Shown piece after piece: positions 1 through 6,558 of a stretch of DNA of 6,558 nucleotides (positions within the stretch are counted from its first letter, which is position 1; every line of letters starts with the position of its first letter). The notes under the pieces are model-generated. The model saw only the letters and a program-made list of their open reading frames with translations. It was not told where the DNA came from and did not search any database. The translations under genes were made by a program, and so were the position numbers. The stretch is from NCBI GenBank assembly GCA_018830925.1, contig JAHJRK010000292.1:1-6558 (forward strand), written 5' to 3'. The stretch is from Pseudomonadota bacterium (lineage in GTDB: Bacteria > Desulfobacterota > Desulfobacteria > Desulfobacterales > RPRI01).

Positions 1-267
1 AACGGCTCTCCTCTTAAGCTGCACGTGACCGGTGTAAAAACTTTCCAGGAATCGAAGATGGTCATTGCGGCAGTCGAAAAAACAGAGAAAGTTGCGAGCA
101 GTAAAAAAGAAGGGTGGAATAAAACCGGCGGCGTTCTTGTGCTTGATCTCCTTTACAAAGGGACTAGCGAGGAGCTGGCGGAAGTGCTGGACGGTAAAAA
201 GGTGGGGAGCGGCAAGCTTGAAGTCGTTGATGTTGCGCCGGAAAGACTCGACTGTAATTTGAAATAA
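1..267 (+). CDS. 3' end of an unidentified protein, C-terminal alpha/beta domain (partial)
   Basis: The reading frame is open from the first base of the window to a TAA at 265-267, giving the last 88 residues of a longer protein. A GTG at 25 could be read as a start, but the frame continues upstream of it with matching strand-like sequence (LKLHVTGV), so I treat it as internal. The pattern is strand (LKLHVTGV), helix (ESKMVIAAVEKTEKV), strand (GGVLVLDLLYKG), helix (SEELAEVLDG), strand (KLEVVDV) and a last strand (RLDCNL). This beta-alpha-beta-alpha-beta arrangement, with 'YKG.s.eLA..L' followed by 'leV..v...rl', resembles the small domain in FlgT-like and related envelope proteins. That resemblance is from memory and weak. 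No membrane segment or catalytic motif is visible in this part. It is convergent with the MBL-fold gene and ends 25 bp before a strong hairpin. The gene call is fairly sure; the function is unknown. Confidence 0.7.
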   Translation, partial: NGSPLKLHVTGVKTFQESKMVIAAVEKTEKVASSKKEGWNKTGGVLVLDLLYKGTSEELAEVLDGKKVGSGKLEVVDVAPERLDCNLK

Positions 268-291
268 AACTTGATTGATTTAGAAGACAAT

Positions 292-321
292 AAAAGGGGG
301 ATGGTTTCCATCCCCCTTTTT
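292..321. terminator. Bidirectional rho-independent terminator between convergent genes
   Basis: A perfect 13-bp inverted repeat (AAAAGGGGGATGG at 292-304, CCATCCCCCTTTT at 308-320) encloses a 3-nt TTT loop. The core has five consecutive G-C pairs plus a lower GG/CC. On the + strand the stem ends in five Ts (317-321); on the - strand it ends in four. It lies between the stop codons of the + strand gene (267) and the - strand MBL-fold gene (334), as expected for a shared terminator serving both transcription units. Confidence 0.93.
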
Positions 322-333
322 AATTCACTGCTT

Positions 334-1176
334 TTACAGGGAAAATATTTTGTCGAGCCGGATTGATGTTTCAGTTATTCTAACTGATGCTGCGGCTATA
401 ACCGGGTCGTGTTCGAAAAAAAGAATCCAGTTTTCTTCAAGCGCCCTTGTAAGATATTCTTCCTTCTCCTTTATTATGGTCAGCGGATAGTTATCATACG
501 CCATGCGCCATGAGACAGGGATGTGGGCCGATGTCGGAATGAGATCGGCGCAAAAAAAGAGAGAAGCCTCTTTTCCCTTTACAAGAGGATGCTGCTGGCC
601 TTTCGTATGACCATCTGTGACGAAAACTTCAATTCCGCTGAAAAGCGTGCAGGGACCGTCGAGCATTTTCAGAACACCCGATTCTTCAAGAGGCACAAAA
701 TCATCTCTCGTAAAGCTTGAAGCTTCCCCAGATCCAGGATTGATCGCCGACTCGAATTGTGTTTTCTGAATGTAGTATTTTGCATTCGGAAAAGCGGGGA
801 CCGGCTTTTTGTCTCTGATTGTTGTAGAGCCGCCGGCATGATCGAAGTGGAGATGAGTGATAATTACATCGGTTATGTCGTCACATGTCAGGCCGTGTTT
901 TGACAGGGAAGCATTTACGTCTGTTGAATGGTCGTCAATCCCGTATATTTTTTTCATCTTTCCGGACAACTTGCTCCCCGGTCCGGTATCAACCAGGATG
1001 TTTCTTCCGTCTCCCCGTATCAGAAGGGATCTTGCTTTCATCGGGATAAGATTATTATCGTCAGCCGGGATTTTCTTTTCCCACAGCTTTTTCGGAACAA
1101 CGCCGAACATGGCGCCGCCGTCTAGAAAAAAGTCTCCCAGTTCTATGGATGAACACTCATAATCAGCGAATTTCAT
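334..1176 (-). CDS. MBL-fold metallo-hydrolase, possible lactonase or organophosphorus-hydrolase-like enzyme
   Basis: A complete 280-residue metallo-beta-lactamase-fold hydrolase. The signature THLHFDHAGG (residues 107-116) supplies H108, H110, D112 and H113. The other likely metal ligands are H190 in DGHTKGQ, D211 in FFCADLIP and H256 in FFEHDP, so the full set for a two-metal (usually zinc) site is present. An early VDTGPG (62-67) is also typical of the fold. The spacings H113-H190-D211-H256 (77, 21, 45) are close to those I recall for AiiA-type lactonases and methyl parathion hydrolase, which points to that broad branch rather than glyoxalase II or RNase Z. The tyrosine that follows the bridging aspartate by three residues in AiiA is replaced by proline here (P214), so lactonase activity is not assured. 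No signal peptide or membrane segment is seen, so it is probably cytoplasmic. The ATG start is preceded by GGAAGG at 1182-1187. It begins 44 bp after topA and ends just before the terminator, so it is probably the last gene of the operon. Family is sure; substrate is unknown. Confidence 0.93.
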   Translation of the reverse strand: MKFADYECSSIELGDFFLDGGAMFGVVPKKLWEKKIPADDNNLIPMKARSLLIRGDGRNILVDTGPGSKLSGKMKKIYGIDDHSTDVNASLSKHGLTCDDITDVIITHLHFDHAGGSTTIRDKKPVPAFPNAKYYIQKTQFESAINPGSGEASSFTRDDFVPLEESGVLKMLDGPCTLFSGIEVFVTDGHTKGQQHPLVKGKEASLFFCADLIPTSAHIPVSWRMAYDNYPLTIIKEKEEYLTRALEENWILFFEHDPVIAAASVRITETSIRLDKIFSL

Positions 1177-1220
1177 GAAGGCCTTCCAAGTAAATACCAG
1201 ACGGATTTTTTACGAGGCAG

Positions 1221-3488
1221 TCAACTCTTTTCTCTGTAGCCGCATTCTACGGTTATACAGTAATCGTAAGAGCCGCTTTTTTTGGTGGTTTTTTCAAGAA
1301 GAAATTTCGCCCCGCATGACGGGCATTCCTTTGCAACAGGTTTGTCCCATGTCGCGAATTTACATTCCGGGAACCGGCCACAACCGAAGAAAATTTTACC
1401 TCTTTTAGATTTTTTTTCAAATATTTCACCGGAGCAATTATTTTCGGGACATTTGATTCCTGTCGTCTGTGTCCGCCCGTTTGAATTGGACGACTGGGTA
1501 TTCTTGCAATCCGGGTATCCGGAGCAGGCAAAAAAATCCCCGTACTTTCCATGCTTCAGTACCATTGGTTTATGGCATTTCTCGCAAACCAGGTCTGTTG
1601 CTTCACTTGAGGGTGGTGAGACCGGCAGGATCGCTCCCCTTTCATCCCTCTGATAATCCCTGGAATAGGAGCATTCCGGATAACTGCTGCAGGCTAGAAA
1701 ATGGCCGTTTTTCCCAACTTTAATTTTCAGCTCATTACCGCACTCGGGGCATTTGAGACCGGTCGGAAAGCCAACGCCCTTCACACTGAGCATCTCTTCA
1801 GAGGCTTTATCCAGCTCCTTCTTGAAGGATTCGTAAAAACGGCTCAGAACATCAAGCGCTTTTGCATCCATGCCTTCTATCCGGTCAAGATCGTCTTCCA
1901 TTCTGGCCGTGAAATCAACGTTGAATATATTCGGAAAGCTTTCTACAAGGAGATCATTTACGATAAATCCAAGCTCGCTTGGTCTAAAGTAACCTTTTAA
2001 AAAATCAACATAGCCTTTTTCCCGTATCGTTGAAAGAATAGCGGCGTAAGTGCTGGGGCGTCCGATTCCGTTTTCCTCAAGCTCTTTTACAAGAGATGCT
2101 TCTGAAAATCTCGGGGGGGGAAGAGTGAAGTGCTGCTTTGGTTCAAGTTTATTAAGTTTTAAAGCCATGCCTTCGGAAATATCAGGCAGCATTTTTTTCT
2201 TTTCCTCTTCCACATCTTCATCGGCCGATATATAAAGGGTCATGAAACCAGGAAATCTGACTGTCGATCCGTTCGCGTTGAAAATATATGGCCCGGCGGA
2301 TATCGATACAGTCACTTTGTCTATAATAGCCTGTGTCATCTGGGATGCCACAAATCGCTTCCATATGAGAGTATAGAGCTCAAGCTGGTCTTTCGAAAGA
2401 TGCGGAGCAACTTTTTCAGGAGTATTGTAAACTGAGGAAGGGCGTATGGCTTCATGAGCATCCTGGACCTTTTTCGTATTCTTGAAGAACCTAGGTTCCT
2501 TAAGAGAATATTTATCTCCGAAAGTCTCATTTATAAGACGCAATGCCTCTTCAGCCGATTCCTTTGAAATCCTGGTCGAATCGGTTCTCATGTAAGTTAT
2601 AAGCCCGACCGGCTCACCGGGGCCAAGATCTATTCCTTCATAAAGCTGCTGGGCAACCATCATGGTTTTTTTAGCAGAGAATTTTAACTTTGTGATGGCC
2701 TCCTGCTGCAGCTTGCTTGTAATAAAAGGCGGAAGGGGATTTCTTACAGTAGATTTTTTTTGAACTTTTTCAGCAATAAACAGGGTTTTGTATAATTCAT
2801 TTGTTATACCAGATGAAGTCTCTTCATTCGGAATATCAATCTTTTTCCCGTTTTTCTTAACCAGCTTCGCGATAAACGAGGATTTGTCATCTGTTTCGAG
2901 ATGAGCTGTTATTGACCAGTATTCCTCTGAGATAAAAGACTGGATTGAGCGCTCTCTTTCACATATGATGCGAAGAGCAACGGATTGTACGCGCCCTGCG
3001 CTTAATCCTCTTTTTACTTTTTTCCAGAGAATAGGGGAGACCTGATATCCTACCAGCCTGTCGAGTATCCGGCGGGTCTGCTGGGCTTCAAATTTGTTTT
3101 CATTCAGTTTCTCAGGAGCGGCAATCGCGGCAAGTATGGCATTTTTTGTCAGCTCATGAAAAAGCACCCGGTGAAAAATTCTTCCCTTCTTCTTTAATAC
3201 ATCCGCGGTATGCCATGCAATCGCTTCGCCTTCCCTGTCCGGGTCTGATGCAAGATATATATCGGTAGAGTCGCCGGCCTCTTTTTTAAGATTTGATATT
3301 ACTTTCTGTTTCCCCGGAATAGAGACATATTCGGGCTCAAAACCCTCTTTAATATTTATTCCGATTTTATTCGCGGGCAGATCCTTGATATGTCCCACGG
3401 TTGAAACTACTTTGTAATCATTTCCAAGGTATTTTTTTATTGTTCTGACTTTTGTGGGAGATTCCACAACGACAAGCGGTTTGTTCAC
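1221..3488 (-). CDS. topA: DNA topoisomerase I (type IA)
   Basis: A complete 755-residue type IA topoisomerase, which relaxes negatively supercoiled DNA by cutting one strand through a 5'-phosphotyrosyl link. The N-terminal Toprim domain has E9 (VVVES) and the acidic metal motif SDPDREGE (81-88). The catalytic motif YMRTDSTRIS contains the active-site tyrosine Y299 and R301. Other family blocks are LSAGRVQSVALR (162-173), DAHEAIRP (343-350), LPPPRFSEASLVKELE (456-471) and GIGRPSTYA (475-483). The C-terminal tail carries four four-cysteine zinc ribbons: C580/C583/C600/C606, C635/C638/C655/C661, C680/C685/C703/C709 and C722/C725/C744/C749. The serine- and asparagine-rich linker (about 663-676) between ribbons two and three is probably flexible. 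The protein is shorter than E. coli TopA (865 residues) but complete. The GTG start is supported by a well placed AAGGA and by the family's usual beginning at this residue. It follows dprA by 46 bp, a common pairing in bacteria. Eight-base runs of C and A occur within the gene. Confidence 0.98.
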   Translation of the reverse strand: MNKPLVVVESPTKVRTIKKYLGNDYKVVSTVGHIKDLPANKIGINIKEGFEPEYVSIPGKQKVISNLKKEAGDSTDIYLASDPDREGEAIAWHTADVLKKKGRIFHRVLFHELTKNAILAAIAAPEKLNENKFEAQQTRRILDRLVGYQVSPILWKKVKRGLSAGRVQSVALRIICERERSIQSFISEEYWSITAHLETDDKSSFIAKLVKKNGKKIDIPNEETSSGITNELYKTLFIAEKVQKKSTVRNPLPPFITSKLQQEAITKLKFSAKKTMMVAQQLYEGIDLGPGEPVGLITYMRTDSTRISKESAEEALRLINETFGDKYSLKEPRFFKNTKKVQDAHEAIRPSSVYNTPEKVAPHLSKDQLELYTLIWKRFVASQMTQAIIDKVTVSISAGPYIFNANGSTVRFPGFMTLYISADEDVEEEKKKMLPDISEGMALKLNKLEPKQHFTLPPPRFSEASLVKELEENGIGRPSTYAAILSTIREKGYVDFLKGYFRPSELGFIVNDLLVESFPNIFNVDFTARMEDDLDRIEGMDAKALDVLSRFYESFKKELDKASEEMLSVKGVGFPTGLKCPECGNELKIKVGKNGHFLACSSYPECSYSRDYQRDERGAILPVSPPSSEATDLVCEKCHKPMVLKHGKYGDFFACSGYPDCKNTQSSNSNGRTQTTGIKCPENNCSGEIFEKKSKRGKIFFGCGRFPECKFATWDKPVAKECPSCGAKFLLEKTTKKSGSYDYCITVECGYREKS

Positions 3489-3495
3489 GTAACGT

Positions 3496-3500
3496 TCCTT
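3496..3500 (-). promoter_or_regulatory. Ribosome binding site supporting the GTG start of topA
   Basis: Read on the - strand, AAGGA lies 7 nt upstream of the GTG at 3486-3488. It supports this GTG as the true start, and the protein then begins MNKPLVVVESPTK as type IA topoisomerases normally do. Confidence 0.75.
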
Positions 3501-3534
3501 TTTATGATTTTTGTACAGATACGAAAAATATCAG

Positions 3535-4656
3535 CTATCTTTCTCCTGCTTTCGCAGTCGAAGAAAATAATTTTCCGGGTGATTGTTTTACAAAATCCCG
3601 CAGTTCAAGTTTTAAAAGTATTCCAAGAAGTTTTCCTGAGTCGAGTTTAATTTTACGAGCAAGTTCGTCAATATGGATCGGATAAGGCTCAAGAGCTTTT
3701 AATACCTGCGATTCATCCGGCGAAAGATGCATATTTTGATATGCAGTTATATCTTTTCCGGGTTCTTCCCTGATATCCCCGGATATTAGAATATGAGAAA
3801 GCTCGTCAATGATATCCTTTGCATTTTCAACCAGTTTTGCGCCCTGCTTTATCAATGTATGAGTGCCTGTGCTTTTAAAGGACTGGATACTCCCGGGTAC
3901 GGCAAAAACCTCCCTGTTCTGATCTGCCGCAAGCCGGGCGGTAATGAGTGATCCGCTCCGTTTTGTAGCTTCAACGACAACAGTTCCGAGTGAAATGCCG
4001 CTAATTATCCTGTTTCGTGCAGGAAAATTGAATGCGTCAGGCTCAGCCATAAGAGGAAACTCAGATATCACTGCGCCGTTTTCGGAAATCATTTTAAAAA
4101 GATTCCTGTTCTGAGCCGGATAAATCCTTTCAAGACCGCTTCCAAGAACCGCTATTGTTCTGCCTTTTCCAATCAAGGCTCCTTCGTGAGCGGCTGTGTC
4201 TATTCCTCTTGCCATGCCGCTTACAACCGTTATGTTATAAGAAGCGAGATCCGCGCATAATATTTTTGTCATTGAAACGCCGTAATCAGTTGCATTTCGC
4301 GAGCCGACAACGGCTATGTTGTTTGACGAGCTATCCAGAATTCCGGAAACATATAAAAAAGGAGGCGGATCGGGTATTTCCAGGAGGAGGGGAGGATAAT
4401 CCGGGTCTGCCATGGTTACAATTCTGAAGCCTTTTTCCGCTATCAGATCTATCTCTTTTTTTACATAATCGGGCGCCCGGTGCTTTTTAATGGCAGTTGC
4501 GAGCCTGTCCGAAACGCCCTCTATCTGCGCAAGCTCATCGCAGGAAGCTCTGAATACGGCCTCCGGTGATTTGAATCGATTGATTATCCTCTTATAAAGA
4601 TGATTCCCGACACCCGGAACACTTTTTAAGGCAAACCATGGCAGAATATTTTCCAT
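3535..4656 (-). CDS. dprA: DNA-processing protein DprA (Smf)
   Basis: A complete 373-residue DprA. The family binds single-stranded DNA in the cytoplasm, protects it during natural transformation and loads RecA; it is also kept in many bacteria not known to be competent. The N-terminal helical region (about 5-60) has two helix-hairpin-helix-like turns, VPGVG (13-17) and IEGVS (45-49). The Rossmann-like core (about 75-285) has the family motifs VVGSRNATDYG (116-126), SGMARGIDTAAH (146-157), GSGLERIYP (172-180), FPARNRIISG (211-220), SGSLITA (234-240), FAVPG (251-255) and GTHTLIKQGA (264-273). A winged-helix-like tail follows (about 310-362), so this is the long form of the family. The ATG at 4654-4656 gives the expected N-terminus, but no Shine-Dalgarno lies at normal distance: AGGAG at 4681-4685 is 24 nt away, and no ATG, GTG or TTG occurs in frame between the upstream stop (4696-4698) and this ATG. 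It sits 46 bp after secF and 46 bp before topA. Confidence 0.97.
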   Translation of the reverse strand: MENILPWFALKSVPGVGNHLYKRIINRFKSPEAVFRASCDELAQIEGVSDRLATAIKKHRAPDYVKKEIDLIAEKGFRIVTMADPDYPPLLLEIPDPPPFLYVSGILDSSSNNIAVVGSRNATDYGVSMTKILCADLASYNITVVSGMARGIDTAAHEGALIGKGRTIAVLGSGLERIYPAQNRNLFKMISENGAVISEFPLMAEPDAFNFPARNRIISGISLGTVVVEATKRSGSLITARLAADQNREVFAVPGSIQSFKSTGTHTLIKQGAKLVENAKDIIDELSHILISGDIREEPGKDITAYQNMHLSPDESQVLKALEPYPIHIDELARKIKLDSGKLLGILLKLELRDFVKQSPGKLFSSTAKAGER

Positions 4657-4702
4657 AAAAGGGATCTGGGAAAGAAAAGACTCCTGAAACGTCGTTTATA
4701 TA

Positions 4703-5746
4703 TTATCTTCTTTTTTTATTTTTTCCCTGCCATGCAACAAGAATTGGGTTTGCAACATATACGGTTGAATATGTTCCTGTAATTACTCCGATGAGCATGG
4801 CAAATGCGAAATCATGAATAATTTCCCCGCCAAGGATAAAAAGGGCTATGACAACTAGAAAAACCGTTCCCGATGTAAGGATGGTCCGGCTTAAGGTTTC
4901 ATTCACGCTTCTGTTTATTATTTCAATGAAAGGGGTTTTGGCGTATTTTTTGAGATTTTCACGAATACGGTCAAAGACAACTATCGTATCATTGAGCGAA
5001 TACCCGATAATGGTCAGGATGGCGGCTATAATCGGCAGATTGAATTCCTTGTCCAATATCGAAAACATTCCGACGGTAATCATGACATCGTGAACAAGTG
5101 CAACTATCGCGGCCATGGCATATTTCAAATCAAGCAGCCAGAATATTAAAAATGTAACCAGGAGAGCCGCGGCTATTAGTATTCCAATGTTTAAGTCGAA
5201 AAGGGAAAAGAAATATACCGCGCCAAAAAGCGAGGCCCCGATTATAATGCTTAGCACCCATTTGAACTCGAAGCGGCCCGAGATATAAACCGCTATGAAT
5301 ACAAGGGAGTAAAATATTGCAAAAAGAGCTTTCTGCTGCAGATCTTTTCCGACCTGCGGGCCCACCATTTCAATGCGGCGTATTTCGGGTGTATTCCCTG
5401 TGGATGTTTTTAAAGCTTCAACAAGTGACCGGGATAATTCCTTGTTTGCCATAACCGGTGTGTTGGTTCTTACCAGAAATTCATTCTCTTTTTCATCTCC
5501 GAACAGCTGGACTGATGAATTGGAAAGATTGCAAGCTGAAAGGCCTGATTTGATTTCGTCGATTTCAACGGGAGAGCTGAATTTGATCTGGATAAGAGTT
5601 CCGCCCGCAAAATCAATTCCGTACTTGGGCCCTCCGTGATAAACAAGAGAAAGAATGCCGATGAGTATCATCAATGATGACAGAGTATAGGCGATGCGTC
5701 TTTTGCCTATAAAGTCTATATTAATCCCTTTTTTTATTATTTCCAT
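4703..5746 (-). CDS. secF: Protein translocase subunit SecF with an extra two-helix insertion
   Basis: A complete 347-residue SecF, the inner-membrane partner of SecD that uses proton-motive force to help SecYEG release and pull proteins across the membrane. After a first membrane helix (about 17-37) comes GGPKYGIDFAGGT (38-50), then a periplasmic P4-like domain (about 50-125) ending in VGPQVG (128-133). The conserved membrane core has VALVHDVMITVG (215-226), IIGYSLNDTIVVFDRIREN (246-264) and a TLSRTILTSGT stretch (284-294). Unlike standard six-helix SecF, about 46 additional mostly hydrophobic residues (about 162-207) lie between GRFEFK and LKYAMAA. They predict two more membrane helices, making eight. 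The tail is short and basic (KNKKRR). The ATG is preceded by GAGG at 5757-5760, 10 nt away. It follows secD by 64 bp. Identity is sure; the insertion is seen directly, its fold is inferred. Confidence 0.97.
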   Translation of the reverse strand: MEIIKKGINIDFIGKRRIAYTLSSLMILIGILSLVYHGGPKYGIDFAGGTLIQIKFSSPVEIDEIKSGLSACNLSNSSVQLFGDEKENEFLVRTNTPVMANKELSRSLVEALKTSTGNTPEIRRIEMVGPQVGKDLQQKALFAIFYSLVFIAVYISGRFEFKWVLSIIIGASLFGAVYFFSLFDLNIGILIAAALLVTFLIFWLLDLKYAMAAIVALVHDVMITVGMFSILDKEFNLPIIAAILTIIGYSLNDTIVVFDRIRENLKKYAKTPFIEIINRSVNETLSRTILTSGTVFLVVIALFILGGEIIHDFAFAMLIGVITGTYSTVYVANPILVAWQGKNKKRR

Positions 5747-5810
5747 TTAACGGTTGCCTCAAGAAAATTATAGTGTTGTAATAGCCGGAAACATCCTGTT
5801 TTTATGCTGT

Positions 5811-6558
5811 TTATACACTTATTCTTTTAACCTTTCTGTTCAGCAGAAAGTAGTCGAATATTACGCGTGTCATTATCAGCGAGGTAAAAACACTTGATAG
5901 AATTCCGATGCTGAGTGTTACGGCAAACCCCTTGACAGGCCCGGTTCCGAACTGGAAAAGGACAAGGCCTGCTATAAGTGTTGTAATGTTCGAATCCAGG
6001 ATCGTCAGTGTCGCCCTTTCGTAACCGGCAGCTAGCGCCGCTCTGGGCGTTTTTCCAAGTGCCGACTCTTCCCTTATTCTTTCATATATCAAAACATTGG
6101 AATCAACGGCCATGCCGATGGTGAGAATTATTCCGGCGATACCCGGAAGTGTAAGTGTTGCCTGAAAAGCTGCAAGGGCTGCCGCAAGAATAACGATGTT
6201 AAATATGAGGGCGATATCTGCAACAACACCTGACCATTTGTAATAAACAGCCATGGAAATCATAACAAGCAAACCACCGATCCACATTGAAAAAAGCCCC
6301 TTGTTGATGGAGTCTGTTCCCAGTGAAGGCCCGACGGTTCTTTCTTCGAGAATAACAACAGGTGCGGGAAGAGCCCCGGCGCGAAGCACTATGGCAAGGT
6401 CATGCGCCTCTTCGGTCGTAAAACTTCCTGTAATCCGGGCCTGACCCCCTGAGATTTTTTCCTGTATGACGGGAGCCGAATAAACCTTGTTGTCCAGAAC
6501 TATCGCAAGGCGTTTCTTGACGTTTTCTTCCGTAATATTTTCGAATATCCTTGCTCCC
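5811..6558 (-). CDS. secD: Protein translocase subunit SecD, C-terminal part (5' end beyond the window)
   Basis: The frame is open from the right edge of the window (first full codon 6555-6557) to a TAA at 5811-5813, giving the last 248 residues of SecD; the N-terminal helix and most of the periplasmic region lie outside. The visible part starts in the end of the P1 domain (KRLAIVLDNKVYSAPVI, then GSFTTEEAHDLAIVLRAGALPAP) and passes into the membrane domain through EERTVGPSLG. Further family blocks are LPGIAGIILTIGMAVDSNVLIYERIREE, which holds the conserved aspartate of the proton-transfer core, GYERATLTILDSNITTLIAG, and GTGPVKGFAVTLSIGILSSVFTS. Five hydrophobic helices are visible. A GTG at 6387-6389 falls inside the LAIVLRAGALP motif and is not the start. 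SecD and SecF are separate genes here, not fused as in Bacillus. Secretion partners such as yajC may lie upstream, outside the view. Confidence 0.97.
   Translation of the reverse strand, partial: GARIFENITEENVKKRLAIVLDNKVYSAPVIQEKISGGQARITGSFTTEEAHDLAIVLRAGALPAPVVILEERTVGPSLGTDSINKGLFSMWIGGLLVMISMAVYYKWSGVVADIALIFNIVILAAALAAFQATLTLPGIAGIILTIGMAVDSNVLIYERIREESALGKTPRAALAAGYERATLTILDSNITTLIAGLVLFQFGTGPVKGFAVTLSIGILSSVFTSLIMTRVIFDYFLLNRKVKRISV

Noticed and set aside
857..1162. A 101-codon open frame on the + strand opposite the MBL-fold gene.
   Set aside because: It is antisense to the conserved HLHFDH region of a clear gene, and its product resembles nothing recognisable.
1177..1186. Perfect 10-bp palindrome GAAGGCCTTC next to the MBL-fold start codon.
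   Set aside because: It is short, has no loop and overlaps the ribosome binding site; a chance palindrome is likelier than an operator.
1282..1653. A 123-codon open frame on the + strand opposite the 3' end of topA.
   Set aside because: It lies wholly antisense to the zinc-ribbon region of topA, whose cysteine spacing is intact, and its translation shows no family motif; it is a shadow frame.
5767..5772. A perfect TATAAT on the - strand upstream of secF, a possible internal promoter.
   Set aside because: No recognisable -35 element lies 16-18 bp upstream, and the motif is expected by chance in AT-rich intergenic DNA; the start would also leave only a very short leader.
1177..5810. Searched the four gaps between the - strand genes (44-64 bp) for terminators, small RNAs and riboswitches.
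   Set aside because: No stem-loop with a T tract, no repeat and no conserved leader motif was seen; the gaps look like ordinary intra-operon spacers.
6387..6389. GTG as a possible start of a short separate SecD-like protein.
   Set aside because: It falls inside the conserved LAIVLRAGALP motif and the frame continues upstream to the window edge with more SecD sequence, so it is internal.

Overview
The window looks like a chromosomal housekeeping segment of a Gram-negative bacterium, most plausibly a sulfate-reducer-type member of the Desulfobacterota (former Deltaproteobacteria). This is inferred from moderate GC content, the SecF sequence style (an N-terminal INIDFIGKRR followed by GGPKYGIDFAGGT) and the gene order secD-secF-dprA-topA. 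No rRNA, tRNA or other direct taxonomic marker is present, so the assignment is tentative.

Layout. At the left edge (1-267, + strand) is the 3' end of a gene whose start lies outside the window. Its product ends in a small alpha/beta domain that I cannot name with certainty. A perfect 13-bp GC-rich hairpin (292-320) separates it from a convergent block that fills the rest of the window. Every gene in that block is on the - strand. In transcription order (right to left) they are secD (5' part cut off by the right edge), secF, dprA, topA and a metallo-beta-lactamase-fold hydrolase. The gaps between them are 64, 46, 46 and 44 bp, with no internal terminator, which suggests one transcription unit ending at the hairpin.

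Functions. SecD and SecF form the membrane complex that uses proton-motive force to assist SecYEG-dependent protein export. DprA handles incoming single-stranded DNA and loads RecA. TopA relaxes negative supercoils. The MBL-fold enzyme has a complete dinuclear metal site but an unknown substrate. The genes do not form one pathway; this looks like a conserved housekeeping cluster with a less predictable last gene.

I found no mobile element, CRISPR array, RNA gene or clear new system. The points most worth a second look are a roughly 46-residue insertion in SecF that adds two predicted membrane helices, two 8-nt homopolymer tracts inside topA, the uncharacterised MBL enzyme at the operon end, and the missing ribosome binding site of dprA. 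All stretches without a gene are shorter than 70 bp.
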